Assembly: GCA_963675135.1 (NCBI GenBank)
Contig: OY776121.1
Location: forward strand, 81,738,875-81,802,874
Direction of reading: 5' to 3'
Length of the DNA: 64,000 bases
Source of the DNA: Galeopsis tetrahit
Lineage: Eukaryota > Streptophyta > Magnoliopsida > Lamiales > Lamiaceae
Made by a program: the position numbers and the translations under genes. Under the pieces are notes generated by a model. That model did no database searches. It was not told where the DNA came from and worked only from the letters and a program-made list of their open reading frames with translations. Below, piece after piece: positions 21,179 through 30,326 of this stretch. Numbering within the stretch: position 1 is the first letter of the stretch; each line of letters starts with the position of its first letter.

Positions 21179-24100
21179 ATGTATTATCATCTATTGCAGG
21201 GTCGACTCGATCTATACAAGAAAGGTGGCTCAACAGGAGAAACTTGGTACATAGACAGTGGTTGTTCGCACCACATGACTGGTACTAAGACTCTCTTATC
21301 AAGCTATCGTGAGCAAGAAGGACCAAAAGTGATATTTGGTGATAGCTCTATTGCTGTTATTAAAGGATTTGGTTACATTCGGAATGGTGACATAGAAATT
21401 CAAGATGTTTCGTATGTTGAAGGCTTGAAATACAATTTACTCTCTGTTTCACAATTTTGTGATCGTGGATACAAGGTGCAGTTCAAGAGTCAGAAATGTG
21501 AAATCATCGACAAGAAAACGCACACAGTCCTACTAGTCGGCATTAGACAAGGAAGTGTGTACATAGTGAACTGGAACAGTTGTCCGAGGGACACCTGTTT
21601 ACTTACTAAGAATCCTAAAGAACTTGGCTGGCTCTGGCATAGACGCCTTTGTCATCTAAACTTTAAGGTCCTTAATAAGATAGCCAGAGACTACCTTGTG
21701 GAAGGTATTCCCAATGAAGTCTACTATAAGTCACATGTATGCACCTCCTGTCAAAAAGGTAAACAGGTGAAGGGTTCTTTCAAATCTATTCCATCCCTCT
21801 CAACCAGTAGAGTTCTTGAACTTCTACATATGGACTTACATGGCCCAATAACTCCTCCAACTTTGAACGGTAGAAGGTACACACTTGTTGTGGTAGACGA
21901 CTATTCTAAGTTCACTTGGGTAGTCTTCTTACACAAGAAGAGTGATACACAAACACTTTTGCCTGATCTATTGAAGAAGTTACAGGTTGAGAAGAATCAG
22001 GCAATTGTCAAGATCCGTAGTGACAAGGGTACTGAATTCATTAACTGCTATATTAAAGAATTTTGTTCTAAGCGTGGCATCCAGCACCTTACTAGTGCAG
22101 CTAGGACACCACAGCAAAATGGAGTAGCAGAACGAAGGAACAGAACTCTTAAGGAGGCCTGCAGGACCATGCTGACAGAGTATAATACACCTCAGAAATT
22201 TTGGGCAGAAGCTATCAACACTGCATGCCACTCACAAAATAGAAGTGCTATCAATAAAGCACTAGGTAAGACGCCCTATGAGGTATGGAAAGGTAGAAAA
22301 CCCAGAGTTTCATATTTTCATATATTTGGATGCAAGTGTTTCATCCATAACAATGGGAAAAGCAAGTTGAATGCATTCGATGCTAAAGCAGACGAGGGGA
22401 TATTCTTAGGATACTCCTCGACTAGTAAAGCATTTAGAGTATTCAACTACTCAACCCTTTGTGTGGAAGAAACACCACATGTGGTTTTCGAAGAATCTCA
22501 ACAGGACCCGTCTACCAACAAGATCAGTGAGAAAGCTACTGAGCTAACTGTCGAAACTGACAAAGACTCAGAGGTATATGAATCCGTTCAAGCTTACAAT
22601 CCGTTTATAAAAGCTCTCGAGTCAGACGACCAGAAGAAGGTGAGTGCTCAAGGTAACTCTACTAGACCAGTTGACTTACCGAGACTAGTCGACTCGTCTA
22701 CTCCTATTAAATCTTCTGATGATAATGATGTTGACACGCATGATGCTGTACATGATATAGATGATAGTATTTTTGTTAAGAATAGAAATACATGGAAATC
22801 AGCGCATAATACTGAAAATATTATTGGTGACTCTACTGTTGGTGTTAAGACTAGAAGACAACTCTTTGAGTCGCAAGAACAATCTAGTCCATCTCTGTTT
22901 TGCTGGTGTTGTTTCCTCTCATCTATCGAGCCAAAAACCATTAATGAGGCATTGGCTGATAGTAATTGGATCATTGCTATGCAAGACGAGTTGAATCAGT
23001 TTGTTCGAAACGACGTCTGGGAACTTGTTGATAGACCAAAACATCATAATGTAGTTGGCACCAGATGGATTTTCAAGAATAAGAAAGATGAGAATGATGT
23101 AGTTGTTCGTAATAAGGCTAGACTAGTCGCCCAAGGCTACTCACAAGCTGAAGGCATAGATTATGATGAAACTTATGCTCCTGTTGCTAGACTAGAAGCC
23201 ATTCGATTGTTTCTTGCATATGCTGCTTACATGAAATTTACTGTATATCAAATGGATGTTAAAAGTGCATTTCTTAACGGTATTCTTGTGGAAGAAGTAT
23301 ATGTTGAACAACCCCCAGGTTTCGAAGTCAAAGGTAATCAGGTATACAAATTAAAGAAGGCCTTATATGGACTAAAGCAAGCTCCAAGAGCCTGGTACGA
23401 TACTCTTTCTCAATTTCTATTAGAAAATGGTTTTACTAAAGGCTAGGTAGACAGAACCTTGTTTAGAAGACAAGAAGGGAAAGACATCATTTTTGGTTCA
23501 CCTAACAAAGAGCTGAGTGAAAGTTTCTCAACACTCATGCAAAGTAAATTTGAGATGTCTATGATGGGTGAAATGAATTTCTTTCTTGGACTTCAAGTAA
23601 AACAGACCCCTGAAGGGATTTTCATAAATCAAGCAAAGTATACTAGAAATCTTCTAGACAAGTATGGTATTAAGACATGCAAGTCTGCTGGCGTACCAAT
23701 GCTACCTACGTACAGAATGGACCCAGACGAACAAGGTAAGTGTACTGATCAAACTCATTACCGTGGCCTAATTGGTTCATTACTCTACTTAACTGCTAGT
23801 AGACCTGATATTGCATTTTCTGTTGGTGTGTGTGCTCGCTTTCAAGCTAATCCAAAAGAGAGTCATATGGAAACCACTAAAAGGATATTGAAATATTTGA
23901 AAGGAACCATCAATCGTGGTATATGGTATCCTTCGAATGATGATTTATCTCTAAGTGGCTACTCTGATTCTGATTTTGGTGGTTGTAGAATAGATAGGAA
24001 ATCTACATCTGGTTCTTGTCAATTCTTAGGCACAAAACTCATTTCATGGTTTTCGAAAAAGCAGACAAGTGTTGCTACCTCTACTACTGAAGCCGAGTAC

Positions 24101-24430
24101 ATGGCTGCTGGTAGTTGTTGTAGTCAATTATTATGGCTTATTCAACAGCTTAGAGATTATAATGTTTGTGAATCAAATGTTCCTATATTCTGTGATAGTA
24201 ATAGCGCAATTGCCATTACACAAAATCCTGTTCTACACACACGTTGTAAGCATGTTGATGTGAAACACCATTTCATACGTGATCATGTAGAAAAGAAGGA
24301 TATTCGCATGGAAAAGATTCATACTGATTTTCAAAGAGCTGATATTTTTACAAAACCATTAGCTGAGGCACGATTTCGTGAATTATGCATTAGTCTAGGA
24401 CTTATTGATCTTGATCCTACTAGTATATAG
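21179..24430 (+). pseudogene. Retrotransposon Pol (protease, integrase, RT, RNase H), disrupted
   Basis: Domains in order: protease with WYIDSGCSHHMTG (active Asp in DSG, near residue 25); a GAG-pre-integrase zinc motif ending CTSCQKGK; integrase core with the catalytic triad visible as D219, D282 and E318 (35 residues between the last two); reverse transcriptase from WELVDRP with motif-A YQMDVKSAFLNG; RNase H with YSDSDFGG, STTEAEYMA and CDSNSAI. Two lesions are visible. A TAG at 23,444-23,446 ends the frame after the GLKQAPRAWYDTL block. Fifteen codons later, reading on in the same frame, the text passes from GKDII directly to FGSPN, so the RT catalytic YxDD box is missing by an in-frame deletion. 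A stop codon also lies just before the first ATG, and the frame differs from gag. The RT of this copy cannot be active. Confidence 0.9.
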
Positions 24431-25363
24431 CAATGTACTAACCAGACAGGTACAGTACTAAGAAGAAAGGAGAAATAGACAAGCTACCACAAAAGTACAG
24501 AGCACTCGTCTACTCATGCAACAGACAGGTATACAAGGTCAGACAAGTTGACCAAACAACCCGATGAGGAAGCTGGTAAAGCTGAGGGTAATACTAAGGG
24601 AATAAACATTTAAGGGGGAATCCTTGATTTCTTAAAGATCCTTATGTTGACTCTTTAGTTTGGTAACAGTCATCTTGTTTGAACCTTGATCATTGATTTC
24701 AATTAATATTCGTCATATAAATTCTACTCGACTATCTGTCGTACTAAAAAAGACAGATACATAAAGCTGTTCGACATTCAGACAGATATGCATAGTCGAA
24801 GGGGGAACTCATCTGGTGAACATAAGACTACTCGTCTTATGCCGCTTAACCCACTCGCCTTATGAAGCTTAGTCCTACTCATCTGTTCTGGATGGACTCG
24901 AACAGACAAGCTAAGTTTTCATTTGATTTTCATTGAATGTGTGTTAATATGTTTACTCGAACCAAATTAACTATGATAAAGAAATGTGATTGTGTTAAAA
25001 TGTGGAAATCCTAGAATTTGATTTATACACCACTAGTTAATGAGGTGTACATATTTCGTTCATGCCAAAACACGACCAAAATAGGTCAGATGAATACACT
25101 CTTTTATTTTTTTGCAAATAAGAAAGGCGGATTTCAATTTGCACATAATCAATTCACATTCTTTTCTCGGTTCCGTAACTGAATGCCAAAGGTCTTCACC
25201 GTTGGATCTAATTTTTCTATATTGGCTGTTGGATCAAATTCTGTTTTAAACAAAAACCAACTATTGCACACGTCTTGCCTCACGTTTCATAACCTCTCTA
25301 CTTCTTGCTACCAGTAATTTACTGCATAATCCATTTGTTTGTGTTCTTAGTAAATCATTCACC
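24431..25363 (+). other. Spacer between pol and the third ORF with two polypurine-tract-like motifs
   Basis: Non-coding. taagggggaat at 24,611-24,621 and gaagggggaactc at about 24,798-24,810 resemble the element's terminal polypurine tract. Such internal tracts could serve as extra plus-strand primers. The last ~60 bp before ATG 25,364 could be the leader of a subgenomic or spliced message. Confidence 0.5.
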
Positions 25364-28300
25364 ATGTCTATTCGATCGATTCTCGATGTAAGTTCCAACA
25401 TGCAGGCACCATTTGATCTCGGAAGATATATAAATGATAACAAGGTACATGTTGAACCATCACTATTCTTCAAAGGCAATCACAAGGAAGGAAACATGGA
25501 AATCTTGACCAAATGCATCAGATGCGGTCTACAGCCCTACCTAGAGGCATTTCCACAGGTTGTGTTAGAAGAAGAAGTTCTGGAATTTTATGCCAACGTC
25601 AATAGACAGGGAGAAGTGTTAGAATCTTTTATTGATGGGCATCGGGTGGAAATCACTAAGGAAGTAATGTTCGAAAGATTAAGGCTACCCATCGGAACGA
25701 TTGATGTGGACAGGTATGCTGAAGGGCAGGAGATGAAGTATTTGAGTATCTTCTGTGGAAAGAAAATGAGACTCAAGCCAGATGGTAAAGCTACTACTGC
25801 CAAGAAGGGTGATCTCTTGGAGAAATATCGCACTCTGCTGGACATAGCAAGCAAGATGCTCCTATGTGCCACTGGGTCTCATGACTCGGTCACTCAAGCC
25901 AAAACAAGGATCATGGCAGTTATCTATGATGGAATCACTGAGGTGAATTGGTTCAAATTGATAGCTGACAGGATAATGTACTTCGAACGAAGTGTAAAGG
26001 TGGATGCTGATACCAGACATTGGGTGGTATCTCAAGCAGTCGGGTATGGAAACAAGCTGAGTATATTACTTCCGTTTTTGCTGCCTAACAAGAATGATTG
26101 GAGCAAAGGAAAGCCGTTTCATCCTCTTAAGTTTTACTTAAAGATTGAAGCAATGAGGAAGCAGGCTGCTGCAAGGCCAGCTGCCCCAAGGCAGGTTCAA
26201 ATTGATGAATCAGAAGTGTTGCCGTATGCCGATTCATCCAGTTCTTCTCAAGACAAGACTGAAGAGGCGGAGTCTAGTACAGCTGACTCAGAGAAGACTC
26301 AGTCAGAAGAAGAGTCAACTCAGGAGAAGGAGTCAAGTGAACAAATCCCTGAGATGTACACTCTCGTGAGAGTTGGGTCGCCTACTCGTCCAGTCGAGTC
26401 GAGTATACAGGTTGGTACCTCTACTCAATCTGTTTCAATTCCTCTCTCTCTCCCATCTACGTCTATCCGAACCAAGGCTAGATCACATCGATCTAGGCCT
26501 CGACCTGTACCCCCAACCTCGCAAGCACTGGCAGCACGACCGCTGAGGGCCAGTCATCCTCTATACACTCCTATACGTGATACAACTGATACTCCTACAG
26601 TTGTCATACCTGACCAAGCCGCATTACAGCCCATTGAAACCATTGCTTTCACACCCTCTCCCTCACCAGAATATGGTGAACCCCCTAAACCATCTACTTC
26701 AGACAAGACGCCAGTTGCCACTGCAACAGCTGAGTTAGAGACCCCATCTACTCAGGACCCGTCTGTTGTTAGATTCGAATCCCTCGTCTATTATCCTATG
26801 TGTTTGAGAGAGAAGAGAATTCGAGCCCGAATGACCAGAAATCTGAAGAGGACGCTCTCAACTGTCGAAGTCGACTATGAGTCAGAACAGTTTGAAATTC
26901 TTGTAAGGATATGCACCTGGTTTGCTCTTAAGAAGTCCTCCACCGATGATCTTTTCGAAGTTATTCAAGGAATGGGAGGCATATCCAATTTTCTGGATTG
27001 GGAGATGGAACAGAAGGAGCATAGTGGTGTAAAGGATCATTCAGAACTATTTCCGCCGAGAGCCTTAGTTGATCTTGTGAAGAGGTTATTAAAAATTCCT
27101 GACGGAATTCTGGTTGAAGAGTTTTCATCTGATATTGGAACTCAAACTGATCTAGTTGAAGAAGAGATCAAGCCAGAAGTTGCTGAGATAGCAGTCCAGA
27201 CTTCAGAACAGTTAGAAGAAATTGTTCGTAGTGATGAAGATGAAGTCGACTCATTCATGATTGGAAAAGAAGATGATGAGTTTTTGGATGCTGTGATGTT
27301 TGATGAAGAAGAACTCAAGGCAGTTGATAATGTTGTTGGACCTTCCAGTTCGACTCTAGCTATGCCAGACAGCTTTCTGAATGATTTAAAGACTGATCTG
27401 CGAAGTGTTGTTCACACTGCTATAGATGAATTTTTGAACTCGAAAATGAAGGATGTGCTGATTACACAAAATCAATCACTTATTGATCAATCCAGAGACT
27501 TGTTTATTGGTGAAATCAACAAGATGGACTCGACTTTCAGAGATGAGTTGTTTACTCAAGTTGGTGATTTTCTGAAGAAACAAATTGATAATTCAGAAAG
27601 GAAATCAATCTCGTTTGCTCGATCATTGGCTGAAGAGTCCAGTAAAATGGAAAGACTCTACAGTGTTAAAGTTTCCATTGCTGATGAACAGCGAAGGGAA
27701 GCACAAGACCAGTTGGTGCGTTCTCGAGCTGTTTTACAAGAGCTGACTGAACAGAATACCCTTCTTAGACAGACGGCTACTCACTTGAAGGATGAACTAG
27801 TTTCCTGTACACAGAAGTTGGAGCTAGTTACTGAACGCTTAGACAAGATGAGCAGTGCTGATTCGCATCAGAAGCACATTGAGTCAGCTGCTGAAGCTAT
27901 GAAAGAAGCTTTGAAAGAAGAAATGACTCGCTTTACTTCTCTTTTTACTCTTAAGGCAAGTGATGAAGCCAAAAAGGGGGAAGAGACCAGTCTAGTTGAA
28001 GTTACGAAGTCTGCTAGCGCTGAACCGGAGATGAAAGATGCTGCTACTGCAATTGAAGAAGTTGAAGTTACGAAGTCTGCTAGCGCTGAACCGGAGATGA
28101 AAGATGCTGCTACTGCAATTGAAGAACTAAGAAGGCCTAAGAGAGGCAGATTAGTAAAGAAGGCAGATCTAGAGCAAGCTGAAACAGAAAAGCAGATGAG
28201 ATTAGTGAAAGGAAAAGGTGTTGCATCGTCTCCTGAAGCAGAGATTCAGACCAGACGAGTTAAGAGGAAGCTGAGTATTGAAGAACCTACTCCTGAATCT

Positions 28301-28840
28301 ACTAGTTTGAAGAAGCAAAAGATTAGTGATCCAAGTGATGAAGCTCATTATGCAAGCAAAAAGAAGATAGAAAAACACATTGAGAATCTGCAGAAGCTGA
28401 AGGAAGATAAAGAGAAAATGGAAGATCAGTTCATTGATTACTTCATTGACAGAGAGCATCGTCAAGATTGGCTCAAAGTGAAGAGACAATGGGAACTTGA
28501 TCACTGGATAATCAGAAAGTATGGAGATTCTGAAAATGCTGATGAATTATACTCGATGTTTGATAAGTTTATGGAAGGTCAGAATCGAATGCTTTGGAAT
28601 CTGATATTGAGGATATCTGCTGCTGCAAACTTCAACATTCTGATACCAATCTTTCCAAGATGGAAAACTCCTATGACAAGCTCAGGTAAGAGAGTTGATC
28701 GTAACCAGATCAAGAAGTTTGAAGAAGAATTGCTAGACAAGGAGAAGATTGAAGATGAAGATCAGATTAGCTTAATTCACAGAAGACTCCTCGATGCATT
28801 CTGTGTTCCTAACCCAGAAGGAGGTAATCTTTCAGATTAG
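25364..28840 (+). CDS. Retrotransposon third ORF in the 'envelope-like' position, 1,158 residues, function unknown
   Basis: A single uninterrupted frame between pol and the 3' LTR. Residues ~30-260 form an ordered region (LFFKGNHKEGNMEILTKCIR, FIDGHRVEITKEVMFERLRL, GITEVNWFKLIADRIMYFER) resembling the 'putative plant transposon protein' family found in other plant retroelement ORFs. Residues ~265-480 are Ser/Thr/Pro/Glu-rich and look disordered. ~560-670 is acidic, and ~762-829 is a strong coiled coil. 878-921 is a 22-residue unit repeated twice. 923-985 is basic and nuclear-signal-like (RRPKRGRLVKK, RRVKRKL). The C-terminal ~150 residues are charged and helical. I see no signal peptide, no membrane-spanning segment and no Cys-rich ectodomain, so an envelope function is not supported. 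A structural or host-interaction role is only a guess. Confidence 0.8.
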   Translation: MSIRSILDVSSNMQAPFDLGRYINDNKVHVEPSLFFKGNHKEGNMEILTKCIRCGLQPYLEAFPQVVLEEEVLEFYANVNRQGEVLESFIDGHRVEITKEVMFERLRLPIGTIDVDRYAEGQEMKYLSIFCGKKMRLKPDGKATTAKKGDLLEKYRTLLDIASKMLLCATGSHDSVTQAKTRIMAVIYDGITEVNWFKLIADRIMYFERSVKVDADTRHWVVSQAVGYGNKLSILLPFLLPNKNDWSKGKPFHPLKFYLKIEAMRKQAAARPAAPRQVQIDESEVLPYADSSSSSQDKTEEAESSTADSEKTQSEEESTQEKESSEQIPEMYTLVRVGSPTRPVESSIQVGTSTQSVSIPLSLPSTSIRTKARSHRSRPRPVPPTSQALAARPLRASHPLYTPIRDTTDTPTVVIPDQAALQPIETIAFTPSPSPEYGEPPKPSTSDKTPVATATAELETPSTQDPSVVRFESLVYYPMCLREKRIRARMTRNLKRTLSTVEVDYESEQFEILVRICTWFALKKSSTDDLFEVIQGMGGISNFLDWEMEQKEHSGVKDHSELFPPRALVDLVKRLLKIPDGILVEEFSSDIGTQTDLVEEEIKPEVAEIAVQTSEQLEEIVRSDEDEVDSFMIGKEDDEFLDAVMFDEEELKAVDNVVGPSSSTLAMPDSFLNDLKTDLRSVVHTAIDEFLNSKMKDVLITQNQSLIDQSRDLFIGEINKMDSTFRDELFTQVGDFLKKQIDNSERKSISFARSLAEESSKMERLYSVKVSIADEQRREAQDQLVRSRAVLQELTEQNTLLRQTATHLKDELVSCTQKLELVTERLDKMSSADSHQKHIESAAEAMKEALKEEMTRFTSLFTLKASDEAKKGEETSLVEVTKSASAEPEMKDAATAIEEVEVTKSASAEPEMKDAATAIEELRRPKRGRLVKKADLEQAETEKQMRLVKGKGVASSPEAEIQTRRVKRKLSIEEPTPESTSLKKQKISDPSDEAHYASKKKIEKHIENLQKLKEDKEKMEDQFIDYFIDREHRQDWLKVKRQWELDHWIIRKYGDSENADELYSMFDKFMEGQNRMLWNLILRISAAANFNILIPIFPRWKTPMTSSGKRVDRNQIKKFEEELLDKEKIEDEDQISLIHRRLLDAFCVPNPEGGNLSD
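27995..28126 (+). repeat. 66-bp in-frame tandem duplication inside the third ORF
   Basis: 27,995-28,060 and 28,061-28,126 look identical. The duplication repeats the 22-residue unit beginning VEVTKSASAEPEMKDAATA and keeps the frame, in a linker just before the basic segment. Confidence 0.9.
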
Positions 28841-29018
28841 TTGATTGTTTTAGTTTTTTTTTGCTCTAAAGTTTTGATATTTTTGAAGTATTTGTAATCT
28901 CTACTGATCTACTTCTGAATGAATGAAAAAGATAAAGTACTATTTTGATGTTAAAAGACAAGGTAACTACTTAACTAGTCTACTTATAAGAAAAGATTCA
29001 AGTAGTTTTGGCTTCATC

Positions 29019-29031
29019 AAAAAGGGGGAAA
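29019..29031 (+). other. Polypurine tract of the LTR element
   Basis: aaaaagggggaaa immediately before the 3' LTR primes plus-strand synthesis. Intact. Confidence 0.9.
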
Positions 29032-29032
29032 T

Positions 29033-30321
29033 TGTTGGGATATGAATCCTAGAACAAGTCCTAAATGATGAACAAAAGATAAAAGATAAAGTTTTGATAA
29101 GCCAAAAGAAGACTTGAATATTTTCTAAGTGTTGACTAATCTAGTCTAGTTGAGTTGAAGTCATCTTGAACAGATCAGTAGAATTCAAAAGACAAGTACA
29201 AGCTTAAAATAAAAGTACTATTAAAAGATAAGTACGATTTATAAGTACTTCATATATGTTCATATATGTTAGATTGTTACTGAGCTATTTAAATGTTGTA
29301 TAGAGCTCATGTTTTTATATGTAATAGATAGATTTGTTGTATAGTTTATAAGTTGACTAAGCTTATATTATAAAAGCTTAAAGTAAATGTAATAGTCTTG
29401 GTAAGATTAGTATAGTCTACTCTACTGTTTGAAGAAGGAAGACCAGACAAGAAGAGTCGAAGTCTACTACTCAAGATAAGAAGACTACACAAGACAAGTC
29501 AACTTGAAGTTAGTTACGAATACACGTATTAAAGATAAAATTGAAGAAGTTAGTTATGGAATAACTAATTCATAATGGAAACGCGTGGATTGATAAGAAG
29601 ATTCAGTTGAAGGTAGTTATCAAGAAAAGTTGGTTACAACTTACTAAGTTCTTGAAAATTGAAGTCTATAAATACTTCATGATGGTGATCAATTAAAGAC
29701 GACTAATACACTGACGTTCATACACAAGTGAAGCATTATCAAAGATATATTTGAAGTTTACTCTCAGAGATTGATTAAAGTTCAGAAAGATAGCCAGAAG
29801 ACAAGTGAAGAATCCAGAAGGCTACTACTGAAGAACAGAGAAGTTTTAAGTTTTTGTTTGTTATTTTTCAAGGTGCTAGATACTTGTAAAATTTCTAGTA
29901 AGATCGTAGACATATCTGGAGGTATAGTCTGTTGAAGATCTAAGTCTTCTTCTTGGGACTTTAAAGACAGGAATACACACTTGTACTCGATTGGAAGAGT
30001 TTAGTGGAAACATCACAACTGGGTTTGTGAGAGTGGACGTAGACAAGTTGTCGAACCACTATAAATCTTGTGTTTGATTTACCTTACAGTTTTGATTGTT
30101 AATTTGCTTAATTGGTTGAATTACTTAACTGATCTAGACTAGTTGAGTATAGAACAGAGTTCTCGAAAATAAGTTGAGTATAATCTTGAATTGGGCTCAT
30201 TGATAATTTCGTATTCCGCACATTGTACTTTGATATTTCGAAAGATTTTTGAAAAGTCTATTCACCCCCCTCTAGACATTTTCACTAGCTTACTCGTTAT
30301 TAACTCAACTTGGGACCAACA
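29033..30321 (+). repeat. 3' LTR
   Basis: 1,289 bp, identical in length to the 5' LTR, with one visible substitution. Followed at once by the target repeat tctat. Confidence 0.95.
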
Positions 30322-30326
30322 TCTAT

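Larger units (their letters stand above)
17128..30321 (+). mobile_element. Complete Ty1/copia LTR retrotransposon, SIRE type, 13.2 kb
   Basis: Two 1,289-bp LTRs (17,128-18,416 and 29,033-30,321) begin TGTTGG and end CCAACA. The element is flanked by exact 5-bp target repeats tctat at 17,123-17,127 and 30,322-30,326. A primer-binding site complementary to initiator tRNA-Met follows the 5' LTR and a polypurine tract precedes the 3' LTR. The order gag, protease, integrase, reverse transcriptase, RNase H defines copia. The long gag, the extra ORF after pol and the size fit the SIRE (Maximus) lineage. I can see only one base difference between the LTRs (G at about 17,800 versus A in the 3' copy), so insertion was recent. 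Despite this, pol is broken, which points to mobilisation by proteins from another copy or to decay since insertion. Confidence 0.95.

Noticed and set aside
25364..28840. Calling the third ORF an envelope glycoprotein
   Set aside because: Position alone suggests it. No signal peptide, membrane span or cysteine-rich ectodomain can be seen, and the ends are hydrophilic.
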